From positions 10,020,169 to 10,084,168 of the forward strand of contig NC_087072.1 in the NCBI RefSeq assembly GCF_026151205.1: DNA of 64,000 bases, given 5' to 3'. Below, piece by piece: positions 11,084 to 24,400 of this stretch (the first letter of the stretch is position 1; every line of letters starts with the position of its first letter). Below the pieces are notes generated by a model, which did no database searches, was not told the DNA's origin, and saw nothing but the letters and a program-made list of their open reading frames with translations. The translations under genes were made by a program, and so were the position numbers. This DNA is from Bolinopsis microptera (taxonomy: Eukaryota > Ctenophora > Tentaculata > Lobata > Bolinopsidae).

Positions 11084-12761
11084 GGAAACCCTCCATTGAC
11101 CCTGACAGATATTATGGCAGGCTACAGCCCTTACCAAGAAGATCGAGTGTTGGTGCATCGTGCCTTGTTGAACTGTCTTCGGAGGTCAAACTCTCCGGAG
11201 GACAGGAGAAGTTACCTTTGTATCATGGAGAACATTGTCGCTCAGAAAACTGGGGTGCCGGTTTTTACACCTTTTTTTAACCTGCTACAATCGTCTGCGG
11301 ACGAGATAACCAGAAATTTATCATACGAAATACAACAAATCAAGATGGAAGACCAGGTCGAGTTGTTGGTGTTGGAAAATACTCCCCCAGACGAGGAAGG
11401 TGCGATGGGAAATATGATCCGTGATGAAGAACCGATTAATATAGTCGTCCAGAACGGCCGATCAAGCAGTGAATCTTCTGGCGAAGACGATGACTTCATT
11501 GATCTCAGTGAACTTATAATGAACGATTCTATTAACATTGTCAATCCGAAAAATGTGCCCGAAGCAGGTTTGACTGGATTCGGTGTTACTACCCCAACAG
11601 ATATAAGTTCTACAAAACAACCGTTGGAAATATTTCAGACTGGAATCCCCGCAGTACCACCACCCAGTGCTGATATATTGAGTCCCATGATGACTTTATC
11701 CTTCAACAGTAATAACAATATTAACACAAATCCTCCACTTGATCATATACCAGCTCCAATCCCTGCTGTAAGCAGGCCCACTAATATCCCAAGCCCCATG
11801 GCTGTGTCCCGACCACCTATGGCGGTTATAATACCAGACAATGTTATGATTAATAACACGCTCCCTCTTATTGAGAATATCCCAATTGTAATCCCTGCAC
11901 TCAGCAGATTGCCTAGCAGCACTATGCCAGTATCCCGGCCACCAATGGCGGCTCCTGATGATGTCTTTGTTGACTCTCCTATCATTTCACCCGCTACAAG
12001 AGTTCCTGGTGAAGCCAACATGGATATTTGTAACAGTGTTCCTCAAATACCTATCACGATGGTGCGACCAAAAGGATTCCTACCCTTTTCTACCACTTCC
12101 ATTCCCGACACGGAACTTCCTTCAATCCCTAATACATCAGATTATGAGACAGTTGCCTTGCGCAATACCCAGTCCACTAGTTCGGAGCGGAGGCTTCCTC
12201 GTCACGAAAGTTCGGAGCCTAGGCTTAACCGTCATGACAGTTTGGATCCTAGGCTTTTCCGTCACGATAGTTCGGATTCTAGGTCTTCTCGTCACGATAG
12301 CTCAGAGCCCAAACTTTCCCGTCACAATAGTTCGGACCCAAGGCTTTCTCTTCACGATAGTTCGGACCCAAGGCTTTCTCGTCACAATAGTTCTGAACCG
12401 TTCCTGTCTCGTCAGAGCACTGTAAGTTCCTCCGTGTTTTCTCGTCAAAACTCGGACTACGTAACAAAACCATTACCACGTGCCGGGGCCATCAGTTCTG
12501 ACTACTCTAGTGGTGCTTCTCGTCAAAATTCTACTGAACAAGTGCGAGAAAGCAGCAGATCTTCAAGCAGCGAAGGTGCCACCATTACTCAGCCTGAGAC
12601 TCACAAGGGATCCACGGTGTATCGATCTAAGCGCATCACTCATTTACAGTTGATGGCATTCCTAGAGAATACCACCTTGAAAGCTGAACTGAAAGAGCTT
12701 GGAGCGTTTTACATGATTTCCGCGTGCGAGGAACCCAAGTACTACAATATTAGCCTCTCAG
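11084..12761 (+). CDS. Large exon of an unrecognised gene with a C-terminal KH-like start
   Basis: The exon follows a TTACCAG acceptor and is open for 559 codons, ending CTC TCA G at a gtaatt donor. I do not recognise the protein. The first 90 or so residues (LTDIMAGYSPYQEDRVLVHR onward) look helical and globular. An acidic Ser patch follows (SSSESSGEDDDFIDLSELI). Then comes a long low-complexity region with recurring VSRPPMA motifs (about 11760-11950) and a run of ten-residue repeats (12181-12420). The last 45 residues (ITHLQLMAFLENTTLKAELK, then YYNISLSG) look like the first half of a KH-like module, cut by the intron just after its LSG strand. The downstream exons at 13245 and 14368 both fit its phase. 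A start ATG inside the exon at 11114 is possible if no 5' exon exists. A relation to KH proteins of the N4BP1/KHNYN type is only a guess. Confidence 0.8.
12181..12420 (+). repeat. Coding 30-bp tandem repeat, eight units
   Basis: Eight imperfect 30-bp units encode ten-residue repeats of the form SSxPRLSRHD (variants include SLDPRLFRHD, SSDPRLSLHD and SSEPFLSRQ). The repeat keeps frame. It gives a Ser/Arg/His-rich disordered segment that could be phosphorylated, although the sequence does not show this. Confidence 0.85.
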
Positions 12762-13244
12762 GTAATTATCTTTAGATATTCATTTTACGCATGTTTTTTT
12801 ACATGTCGTTTTACATTAGATATATTTCATTTCAAGCTTCTCCAAAGAGTGGTACTTTGGAGATCTTACTTATAAATATATATAAATATTAAATATGCTA
12901 ATTTTCTTAACCTAGTCCACAGAGAACAGGAAACAATATGGGCCATAAATTTTCGTCCTACCTATACTCTATATTTCATAGTACTATGTCAGGAATTTTC
13001 CTGGTCAAGCCTTACACAAATTGGACTGTACAGTTTACACAAGCACACAGACCCTCGGCTTATTGTCGTGGTTATGCGTACTCCGGCACTCTGTGTGAAA
13101 CATTTAGGGCTTCTTTTTTAACATTTTTGTTAAGACCCGAAATAAATCTCGCTTGACATAACACAGGCGACTATTTATTAGCTATTTCATGAATGTAGCC
13201 ACTACTTCATGACAAAGTTCAAGCTGCAGCCCGGTAATTTTCAG

Positions 13245-13756
13245 GTCCACCTCACAACATTAACCAAATAAGGCGCATGTTCGACACGGTGGCCGACCCT
13301 GACGCCACCTCCATCATCACCCACGAGATTCTGAGCGACGCAGAGGAACCAGGAAGCATTGCTCTAGCCCTAGGAACCGGCCGCTACATCTACCGTGTCT
13401 TGGAGCACTTGTTTCCTGACGTTGATATACATACGAAAGGGGACAAGTTTGTTTTGAAGGGTATGAAGGCACATGTGTATCAGGCTGCCCGGTGTATAGA
13501 ATACTTTCTTGAGTCTCCCCGGAAACGCGTTGGAACGTTGTTCCACATTCCTGAGGAGGAGATTCATGATATTGGTGAAATTAGAGCAGATGTTGGTAGA
13601 ACTACTCGTTTTGCCAAAGGGAAAATTGCCGAAATGACGGATGTGAAGACCCTAAAAACGTACATCTTTTGTTTGGGATTACCACAGTATGAGAATCAGT
13701 ACCGAGTTAACACTTATCTTAATGACAAGTTCTATAATGCAAAGAAAAAGGAATAG
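13245..13756 (+). CDS. KH-like 3' terminal exon A
   Basis: Acceptor TTTTCAG at 13238-13244, then 2 nt that complete a Gly codon with the single G left by the exon ending at 12761. The exon runs to TAG at 13754-13756. It first supplies the helix that would finish the KH-like module begun upstream (NINQIRRMFDTV). It then encodes a second KH-like unit: GRYIYRVLEHLFPDVDI, then a strand ending FVLKG, then VYQAARCIEYFL. A final block contains FCLGLPQYENQYRVNTYLN. The same plan is repeated in exon B at 14368-15062, in the same order and with the same splice phase. It could be an alternative last exon of one gene, or the tail of a tandem gene copy. Product not recognised. Confidence 0.8.
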
Positions 13757-14367
13757 ATCGTGCGCTGATGCAATGTAATGTAAGCTTCAGCACAACTCTT
13801 GTTGATAATGTTACCAAACTGACTATGGCTGTTCATGCTATTGCTGAGTGTGTTCAAATCACTGATATTTCTTAATCGTACTGTCACATTTTTAGTTTTT
13901 GTTTCTGTTTGATAATGATTATAATGGTTTGTTTTGTTTTCTACTCATCATGTTTTGTAGCTTAATTGTTTACAGGAGTTTTTACCTTTTGCTATGTCAT
14001 TTGTAATGTATGCTTTCCACATTTGTTCAAAAATTTGTATTGATCGCGCGTTTTTAACTTTTCCTATATCGCAAATAGGTGCATTTGAAAAATTATCTCG
14101 AATGGAGATATATAAAATATTGATTGAATGAGTTTCCTGAATCAAATTAAAATTGAGTTTATGTGTAACCCACGATAACTAAGATAACGTATTAAATGAT
14201 TGCAAACAATCTAAATTACTTCAATTAATGAGGCAGTCAAAAATATCTGCCAGCGAATTTTATCTCCTCAGATTACATATTTTCACTTAACCTGATTTAA
14301 TCCTAATTCTGCTATGATTGTATATGTCGCTAGAGCACAATTAAGTATCCTTCTTTTAACGTTTCAG

Positions 14368-15062
14368 GTGACCGGGCAACCACCTCTAAAGCCGTGGAAA
14401 TGTTCGCTTCATCCCTTCTTCCGGACAACTCGGAATACATAACGGAGGAAGTACCTATACCAGTATACCAGGAGTTGAAGGAGTCCGGTTACCTGCTCCA
14501 GCTACTCCGGCAATTGTACCCGGGTATTGATATCAAGGTTGAGCGGCCAGACAGTGAGCAGTTAACATACCACCTCAGTGGGAACAATAATCACGTGTTT
14601 GAGGTTGTTTCGCTGATTAAGTTCATGACGTCATTGCCTGATAAAAAGTTCGGCATGCTCCTAAAACTGCACAACCGGTTAACAAACAGCCCTGAGCTGA
14701 TTGACCGCCTGATAAACAGTGCTCAAAACATTACTAAAACGCCCGTTATGTGTCTGGATTGTACTAAGACGGAGGCCTGCAAATTCCTGTTCGTGCCTGG
14801 TTTGTGTGGAACTGAAAACCAGTACAAACTTCAGAAACATCTGAATGTTTTGGTGGAGAAGTTTGAGCAGGCTGAGAACAATGAAATGCCCACTCCCTCG
14901 CCCATGATAGAACTTGATGAAGACCCTTTGGGTAAAACGCTGGTGAAATACACCTTCGAGGAAATGCTAATAATCCGAGATAAGTGCACTGAGCCACACA
15001 TTGGCTTACTTGAACAAAAGTCTCTTCCCATCAAACTTATTACTAAGATTGACAATACTTGA
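14368..15062 (+). CDS. KH-like 3' terminal exon B, paralogue of exon A
   Basis: Acceptor GTTTCAG at 14361-14367, then GT completing a Gly codon with the G at 12761, exactly as in exon A. The stop is TGA at 15060-15062. Residues align with exon A: KAVEMFASSLLPD against IRRMFDTVADPD, GYLLQLLRQLYPGIDI against RYIYRVLEHLFPDVDI, YHLSGNNNHVFEVVSLIKFM against FVLKGMKAHVYQAARCIEYF, and VPGLCGTENQYKLQKHLNVL against CLGLPQYENQYRVNTYLNDK. Exon B has an extra acidic tail of about 55 residues. Splicing from 12761 to B would skip A, so the two appear mutually exclusive 3' ends. RNA data would decide between alternative exons and two tandem genes. Confidence 0.8.
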
Positions 15063-18000
15063 TATGATTTTATAATTCTCTGGGTGGTTTGTAGTCAGTT
15101 AAAATAATGTTACAATTACAATTTTTCAGCCTGCGAGCTGCACTGTATGGTTTTTTTGTTTTTCGACTTTGTTGTTTTTATTCTTAATTTAAAACCAATC
15201 TCCATAATAATATAACAGTTACAAAGTTTTTAATGTTTGGGTTATTAATTATATGTTAGAGCGAAGTGATGACTTCTTTTATTGTCTCCTTTTTTTTCTA
15301 ACGATCTTTGTTTAAATTATAATTCTCATTCAATTTGTATGAAAAAGGATAGAACTGTTTTATTGCACACCAATCCTAACTTCTCCCTTGACCCGACCGC
15401 CAACTCTACGAACCTACACTTAAGCCATATGCACCTTGCATAAATATGCAACTATAATTTATAACGGTATAGTCGGTAAGTTGAAAGGGTCGCTGCCGCT
15501 CACGGATGTACACACAGATGCATGCCCATTACGACGAAGCTTAGTACCGGCACGGAGCCTAGTACCTATAGGAAGCCTTATAACCTATACTGCACTTCCA
15601 CTCATTTGAATCAAACGTGAGAGCACCAACTGGGGTCAGAGTAGCTAGTTCTAAACATCTGAATATAGTTTCAATACACCCGAGGAAACCGGAAACATAT
15701 TCAGATATAAGCCCCCTCCAGCAGGGTGCATGATGCGTAACATATTAAGACTCCTGTTCAAGTAGGAATGCTAAGTGCTACCACGTGAAAGTCTCCAGTT
15801 TCGCATGTTACCTAGAAAGGCACGCCGCCCCTGGCCCTGACACAATAAGGCTGCCACAGCAGTGTGATCCTAATCTACACGCTCTCGCGTGTACTCTCCA
15901 TTTAATATGCCGTTACCCTCCCCTTGTGGTGCCCGTAATTGATGTGCTGGTGCAGAGGCGAAGGCCCACGGGACGGAAAGGCCAGGCTGCCACTTTTCTG
16001 TAACGCGCGGTGGGTTCTGCCGGATAAAATTGGTAAGGCATTTATCGCTCTGGCGATCTGATCACGCGAGTTTACCTGCAAGTTTCGGACACCTGTCTTG
16101 CACCTTGGCTGTCACCAGCTATCAGCCAACATATTCGCATATATAACATTTACACTGGCTCTCTGGTTATGAGAAGCTGCATCTGCTCGAAATAACATTC
16201 GAATGTTCCAGTATCACGCGTTTCCATTTTCATGATTATATAATAGCTTTTATTTTAGTGAAATTATAATCCCGGCCATTCATGGTTCGAATCTTTATAA
16301 CAGTGCAATGTACCCGAAAAATTACACTCCATGTGTTCTAGAATTTCTCTACCGCACAACTGGATCATTAGTATGAAGTACATTGCTCTAAATAAAGATT
16401 AAATGGGTATGGGATAAATTAATATATTACATTCGCATCGATCCGACGACGCAGCCCGCAGGCCTTTAATCTGGGGACCTCCGGCTCAGTGTTTAAATCT
16501 TAAGTGAGAGCAGCGGCCATGAATTATAACTATATGCCATGTGGACACGTCCATTTTAAGTTTAGGTTATTAGTGCACGTTTTTAAGATGGCATAATTTT
16601 CAAATAACACATCAAAATGATATTAATAAAACTGAGGGAACAGGAGTTCTGAAATGCAACAATAACACTAAAAACTAGTAAGATATTCTTGTTAAAATAT
16701 TTAAACAATTTAATAGATAGATAATATCACAGTGACCCTATATACAAGTAAAAACCCTTAAGAACATTTATTTTTTAAAACCCCCTAAAAACTGAGGAGC
16801 ATTTATAAAAAACCTGTACAGTAAAAGTAGCCAAATTACAATAAATGCACTGGCTGTAAATTTATATCTAAATCTGCTTTTTTAACTGCACTACCACTTT
16901 TCATCCCTCTTTCTCCTCTAAGAGCAATAATTGTTGTTCTCAATAAGTCAAATCTTATTCTTTCCCTGATAAATGTCATCGCCTCACTATTTTCTAGATA
17001 GTTTATCACTATCAGTTAACTTCTTAAAGAAAGTATTAGCTTCTCTTCCCATTGATCCACCTATTGTTGATAGGACTATTGGTGTAAATGTTCCATGATC
17101 CTTTTGTTGTGTGTACTTTTCTTCTGTCTCTCATGGCTTATAGTGTACATACTACATACTCGTTGGAGGTCCGATAGCCTAATATTGGAAGGAGCTTGAG
17201 CATGAAATCTATGGCATAATTTTGACATTAAATCCAGAATTTCTGAAAAATTAGTATGTAGTCACGTGAGCCGTGACCCATACTTCCATATGGACTGCCA
17301 AAATAGCAAATCCATTGTTGTTGGGCACCATAATACCTATAAACAATACCTCTTAACTACTGATAGGTGTCCTGAAAGCTTGCGTTTTTTCTGTGAATCA
17401 GTTGATTAAAAAAACCCCGGTAAATAATATGAAGATAAATTAGTCATATGCACCTATCCTATCAACTGTAAATTCGAAAAAGTTCATCTTAACTCTGTCA
17501 CATGTTCGTAGTGTGAAAAAGTTAACTTTTAAGTACAGTGCCAGCCGAATTTAGGCGATATGGATATCGTATTTTTGAGATACCGTTATGTGGCAAAGTT
17601 TGCCTAGAAGATGAAACGATTATCCTAACCAGAAATAGTTTGTTTTCTCATATTGTGACAACCAACTACACTGTGCCTTTTAATACAATAGGGAAACCAA
17701 TATCCTCAACTTCAAATGAACATGTCCAATTAAAATATATACCATTTTTAACGTCAATGGTCACGTATTATGAATAATGTAACATTGTGACCTCTAAATA
17801 GATAAAATTTATCGAACTAGCTCATCTCTACAAACTAAATTAAGTCGTAATTGTGATGCATAAAAATACGCTCTATAGCATACAAATTACAAATACTATA
17901 TAAGAAAGTGAACGACCTTTGATGAAAATAACTAGTGCCTAGTAATGATTCGTCATTTTATGGGATCCGGAGGCGGTGGACATTTAACTTCCCCTGTGAT

Positions 18001-18419
18001 TTAGATTCCCGCTCGATGTATGCATTTGAATTAAATGATCTTAATTTAAAATAGGATGATGATGATCAATTCGATATTGGACGCGCATGGGGCGTACCTT
18101 CGTGCGCGCGCGCGTACATACACGTCGTGAGCAATAGCTTGCTCATAATACTTTTGTTTTCGCGCCGTACGTACTCAGTATTCGGCAGTTTGTTTTTCCC
18201 GCGAATAAGGAGAGTAGACTTTTACAACAACACTAACAGTTAAGTAATTCCATTAATTCTTATGAAGCAATGATATCAGTTAAACTACAATAGATAGTGA
18301 CCAACTTTAAACAATGTGCTATGAATTAAAACGCCTCATCTCATAATATCAAATTTAAATATTCCATCAACATTTATACAATAAATTACAACCTGTGCCC
18401 TCTGAGTAACTGATCAAAT
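15063..18419. other. Intergenic DNA with one retroelement remnant
   Basis: Between the convergent KH-like gene and rotatin. Apart from the retroelement fragment at 16861-17125, I see no gene. Frames at 15785-16003 and 17538-17777 lack any recognisable domain. A short alternating GCGC run occurs near 18099-18112. No clear AATAAA for either neighbour was found. Confidence 0.45.
16861..17125 (-). mobile_element. Degenerate retroelement ORF fragment
   Basis: Read on the minus strand this gives KDHGTFTPIVLSTIGGSMGREANTFFKKL, an in-frame TAG, and then MTFIRERIRFDLLRTTIIALRGERG. The pattern of a G-x-F-T-P-[IL]-V-[FL]-S..GG-MG..... followed by (W/F)(I/L)R....F.LLR...... LRG is, as I recall, the C-terminal block of a retroelement-linked ORF common in cnidarian and other invertebrate genomes. 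The internal stop and isolation indicate a dead remnant. Confidence 0.55.
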
Positions 18420-21400
18420 TTACATATAAACCAACAAAAGTTCCTCTAGATCTGCCAACATATCTTGATTGGGATTATTCTTTAACTGGAGCTCTAACTT
18501 TCCCAAAACTTGACCAGCACCTTTATTTTGAAATATCGATTTGGCTTTAGAGGATAACTTTATGAAATATAAAATCACCTGAAGAGCTAGAACAGTTTGT
18601 TTTGGCTTGTCAATTGAAATGCACGACAACACAAAGTCTATCAAAGAGCTGTGCGTCAAAAGTTTCGGATGCGATTTGACGTTGAAGACAAGATTTCTGA
18701 TGAGGATCAACACATTGTACTTATGTGGTGACTCCAGGAGAATGTCAAGTATGTTAGGAATGGTGAGCACCATCTTTTGACCGAAAGCTGTGTACGTGCC
18801 GTGGGTAATCAATTTCAACCACAATCCCACTTTTTCAGGCTCTGATTTTTGTTTTTCCAGCTTCGGAAAATTCGACATGAACCCAGATTTCCAGATCTGA
18901 CAAACAGCATCACCACTTGAAGATATAACACAGAGGAAATCAAAGAGAACATCTTTCAGAGGTGTGATGGGATGCTTTGAGAAGCGGACACTCTTCAAGG
19001 CGGCATCTAGAATGTGAGACAGCAGGCTTTTGTTGTTTATCATGACTTTCACAGAAGCTGGCATTGCCTTAGCCATCAAACTGAGAAGTTTAACCACATA
19101 GTTCAGAACAACAATATTGTTGCAATAGTGAACCCACATTTGATCAAGTGTAGCGATTACATCTAGATCAGCTAATCGTCTAGCTGCGGTAATATTACCG
19201 TCAATACAGCAAGAAAGACAGAACATCACACAACTCAGTGATTTGAGCAGGTTTTTGTCCTCCATGTCGACTACCTTGCCGGCTTTTGTTTTCGTAACCC
19301 TGGTGTTTCCTCCACGATTTTCTTTACCCGAAGCCACAGCCAGAGCACCCATGTGCTGTTTCAACAACAACATGTAATCGTAACATATCTCCACTATACC
19401 ATGAGTTACTGCTTTGTTCCTGCAACATTCCACCTGTTGACATAACATTCCAGTGACGCTGAATACGAGCATGTCGTACTGCTCGAGCGAGGTTATCTTA
19501 AACTTCGAGAAAATGTCGAATATAACCTCGCAAAGACTGTTTGAAAGTTCTGGGTTTTTCTGTAGAAGAGATGCAAATTCAGCTTTGTTTTTGTGAGTTA
19601 GCGTACAACTGAGAATTTGTAGACATTCTTGTTGCAGGGGTTGGTATGCAAGGAATTTAGCGATGGAGGGAAGAAGTTTATTCCAGTGATCATCCAAAGC
19701 TCCTTCATTTATCAGCTGTTTTATAAAATGCAGGCAGTGAGACTTCAAGTAAATAATAAGTTCTATCTCAATGTCCAACTCCAAAACCCGGATTACATCG
19801 AGAAGAAAATCAATGTCACATAGAGTGGAATCAGATAGAATCAGCAGCTTGCAAAAACAAGAAACATATACTTCAAGTGAGGTGACGTCGAACATCAGGA
19901 TACATTTCAGCGTATCAACGTTGAACATCGGATACAGTGGTCCCAGAAGTTCCGCATTGTTTTTTACAGCCACCACTGCACACTTTCCCAAGGTCAGATT
20001 CACTTGCAAAACTCCATCTAGGATACTAAACAAACCCACGTAGGTAGATTTCCAGGGTTTCTCCTTCTCAGAGAATTCTTCAAAATAGGACGTTATCATT
20101 TGTGACTGCGTGATGTCAATTTCCTCATACTTGTACAGGACTAGCTGGTTAAGCTCCTTCACAAATGCAGTGCAGCTGTCGTAAAGTGCCATGCGCTTGA
20201 GTGCTAACACGCACAGCGCCATGGTTTGTTCGTCAGAGTTAGCTGACACAGCACTTATTATACGGTGAATGAAAGAGAGAGCTTGGTGACGAACTGAGTA
20301 CACTTCAGAGTTATCATTAAAAGCACTTATTGCGAGAACTACACCAGATTCAGTTGTGAGAGGTGAGTCTGGTTTCTGGAAATCTAGAGAGAATGCCACG
20401 CTTCTTATCTGAAATAAAGGTTTTTAATAGTTTTAACTAGAGTCAGAACTCAGCAAATCTAAATTTTATAAGTTCGACTGATTTACAGTTAGAACGTGGG
20501 AGTTTTGCACTATAAATAAAGTGTCATCTTACCACAGGGTCTTTGTCAGTGATCCAGGGAATAATCCACCGTATCTTAACATTGGTACTTTCAGGTGTAT
20601 TCACGTTTATCAGGCAGCTGAAATAGGAGATATTAAGATAGAATACGTAAACTTTTACCAATTAACACTATATCCACAGTTCAGATGTATTCATTGGAGC
20701 GTGCTGCGTGACATTAGTGAATGATGTAAGTCTTAACCTCATTTGAGCAGTCTCAGTTCATAGCCTCTAGCTCAGACAGCTAATACTTGGTTTTAATCGC
20801 TTTAATATCTTCTTAAATAAGTCACGCGCCAGGTGTGTGCTGACACTTCCTTCACTAACCTTGGACCTCCCATATTTCGTTCTTAACATTTTCTAGGTTG
20901 TGGTCTTAGAGTTGCTCAGCTGTTTTGGCTGATCTTTCTCATTAGTTTTACGTCATGATTTCCGGAGAAGTTGAGCCCCGTATGATGGTGTTATATTTGC
21001 CACTTTAACCCATATAGTGAACATTGGAGGAATTAATATCCCATCAATCATCTCAAACGACACCCATTCATACATTTATTTTCTTAATCATTCGATGAAA
21101 TTGTACGAAATCGGATTTCTGCGAACAATCAAAACTGTTAGATTTTACATGGTCGTTAGACGCTAAACCTGTACCAGGTGTGACGGAGCTATCCTGCAAC
21201 TTGTAAATTCCTGATTGAGAGTAGACCCGTCTTACAACCCGGCAAAGTGAGAGACCGTGTCAGAAAGTTAGTTTCGGGCAATTTCTGGGAAATCGTGTAC
21301 ATAGATAGCAACCTGTTGACCGTCCATATGGCTACCTAAAATCTCTCACTATTACGGTATCAGATGGCCCCATCGCCTCAGCTAATTCGACAACACGACA

Positions 21401-24400
21401 CTAACTGTTTACTGTGGGTACGACTGGTACGTGTCCTTGTTATATAGTCGCTTCTCTTCTTTTAACTAAGATTTTACATACCGTAGTAGTACAAGTTAGT
21501 AGTACTAGCGGTATGCCCGTCCTACGGACTTGCTTTGAAAACAAGTCCGTAAGTTATTATCAATTATCGCCGAGGACAACTAGAGTAGAGAGTGGGGCAG
21601 CTGCCCCTGAAATTAAGAGACTGCAGCTGAATTTAATGTTTAACAAACTTTAATAAGATAACGGGACGAAATCTATTCCCTCTTTGAGTCTTTGACCTCC
21701 ACGTGTTGGATAATATGTGATTAAGTGCAATGAGCTATTATAACGGTCGGAGAAAGGATATTGGATCTATAAGATTTGTAAATTTTAAAATTTTTACGTG
21801 GCAATAATTTTCTCGGTAGCAATAATTTCTCTGTAGCAATAATTTTCTCTTCAGTTGAAATATGAATTGAAAATGAATACTTTATATTATAACTACAAAA
21901 AATAATGAACACATCAGTAGGAACAGTGCAGAATGTCTCCCACAATGGAAAGCTCCCTACTACTCGGCACAGCACAAGTAGTCCCCCTCGCAATCTACAA
22001 CACCCTGGTAACTCTACTCGGACTCGCCGGCAACACTATCGTAATCTACTCATCCCTCCGGTACAACGCCATAAAACTAGACAAAGTTTCCCTGATGTTC
22101 GTACAGAACCTAGCTGTAGCTGACCTTCTCTACATCTTCTGCAACATTCTCCCCAGCACTGTCACCTTCATTGCTGGAAGATATGTTCTGGGGGAGGTTT
22201 ACTGTTTTGTTAGCGCACAGATTTCCTTTGTTCCCGGATCTGTGAACACTTTAACTTTGCTAGCTCTGACCGCGTACAGACTCCGTATGGTGTACTGTCC
22301 TCTTAGCATTTCTCTTTCTACTCGAACGGTGAAAATCATTATTTTCTTCATCTGGGTGCTTGGTTCGATGGTTCTAGATGTAAGTCTCGGTTTTGGGTCC
22401 AAGTCGGTCTTTGTCCGGACATCAGCCAAATGTTTCTCAACCATATACCAGAATGCTGCCGCATCCACCATATTTACTTTCTCTATATTCGGGGTCGTCT
22501 TCGTTCCGCTAATTGGCATAACTATCATCAACACAGTCCTTTGTGTAATCGCGTACAGACTTTCCAAAAGAGAAGCTACAGCCACAGCTAGCCCAGGAAC
22601 CAAGGCTCTGACCACTGTTTGTCTTCTATCTGGTCTCTTTATCATGAGCTGGGCTCCCTACATCGCCTATGTTGTGTGGAAGTCTAAAGATCCGGATCAT
22701 GTTCCTGTTGCTATGGAATTGTTGGCATTCCAAGCAATCCAACTCAACTCGTTTGGAAACCCGATACTCTACACTTTCACCAACAAAAGGTTTGGAATGT
22801 ATGTTGTGAGCGTCATTAGAGACTTGACCGGTAGGAAACCTTTAATCACGTCTCGATTAGCGTCTGGAAGCAATATTTAAAATGTTGTGATAACAAGAAT
22901 TCATAGTTCACAGGCTTGGACAAACGTTTGTCTCAGGATTGTACGTTCTTCATGCTAAAGATGACCAATAACTGAAATACCAAACTGTAGCTTATCTTTG
23001 AAATTAACCACTGTTAATTGTTCAGAGGAGAAAATGTTTTGCTGTGATCAACTCTAGAGCGCGTACGAATCATACGAGTTGTTTGGCGCACACATCTTTA
23101 TTGTTAATCTTAATTACATATCTTTCTGTGTAGCGTATTTTACTTGATACACTTTGCATTTTTTGAACATTTAAAAAAATGTGAGCTCCCATCATGTACT
23201 TACCAAAACAAGTATCTGAGAATGTGAGCTCCCATATACGAGTCACAGTCGCCTCTACCGTGCGATAGAGCGTCTATCTGTTTTGTCAGCGTCTTCATGA
23301 CATCTTTTCGTTCCTTCAATGACACCTCTAACCTGTCAAAATATTGGTTATGTTAATAATGTTATATATAATAGGTGCAGTTGCACTGTGTATAAACTTA
23401 AACTGTCCGTTAAGTGGTTAAAATTACCGAAATTGGGTCATTGGAGTACAATATTATATATTTTTTGTGTACGTTTGAATAGATTATTTTGTGCTTAGTT
23501 CTTTTCTTCTTTCCGTGTTATTCAACTGGTATTTGAGGTGCATGCGGTGCTTGTTGGGTATAACAACATCTCTAAATAAAAGGTAACCACGGCCAGTCTT
23601 ATTCGTTACAGCCTAATATATAATATATACTATACCTGCGTGAAGCAATGGGCAGACATTTAGCAATGAATTGAGAAAGAGCCATCTTGTCTTGCACTGA
23701 TTTAAAGAGTCTGAGTAGAGGTCCAAACAGTCTCCCAGCACACTGCTCCTGTAGAGGTCTGTGTTCACAGTACAGCTCCACTAGCTGTCGTGTCGTCTGC
23801 AATGAGTCTGCTGCTTCCGTCGTCTCTTCCAGTTTACTGGATATAAAATATTTTAGTGAAGTTTCTTTTTTCACGTTATCCTCGCGGTCTTTATTGATTG
23901 ATAATATTCAGGCACCCTCAATAATAATATAATTCCTTGATTTACCTTAAAAAGTATCCTGTGATATTAGCGGGTAGAGAGGACTTGTAAAACTTGAGGA
24001 GTGGGAGAACGTCAGGAGTATCATGACATCTCTTCCTGATCTCATCCTGTACCAGCCCTGACAAGATATCATCCCCAGACAGGGAACACAGGGCAGATAC
24101 TATCTCCAGATACGAGTGGGAGGAGTCCGGGAGTTGGGCGGGAATGTATGCTACCTGTTGGAGAGTGGTGATGTGAAGATACGTTTCGCTCACATCACTG
24201 ATTAAAATTTAGAGATTCGACTACAATACCAAATCATATGGTGTTGGTCACTTTAAATCATTGCTCATAAAACCGTGTTTCTTTCCTATTTTTAATCTTT
24301 CCTATTTTTAATCTAACACTTATTTTACTTCGGACATTCCAACAGCCATTTTTGAGTAATGCAGATGGTCACGTACCTTGAGAACACTCCGCACTCCCTC

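Noticed and set aside
16280-16295. tRNA B-box-like GGTTCGAATC
   Set aside because: No A box at the right spacing upstream and no cloverleaf could be drawn.
22199-22645. 148-codon frame antisense to the GPCR
   Set aside because: Shadow of the receptor coding sequence.
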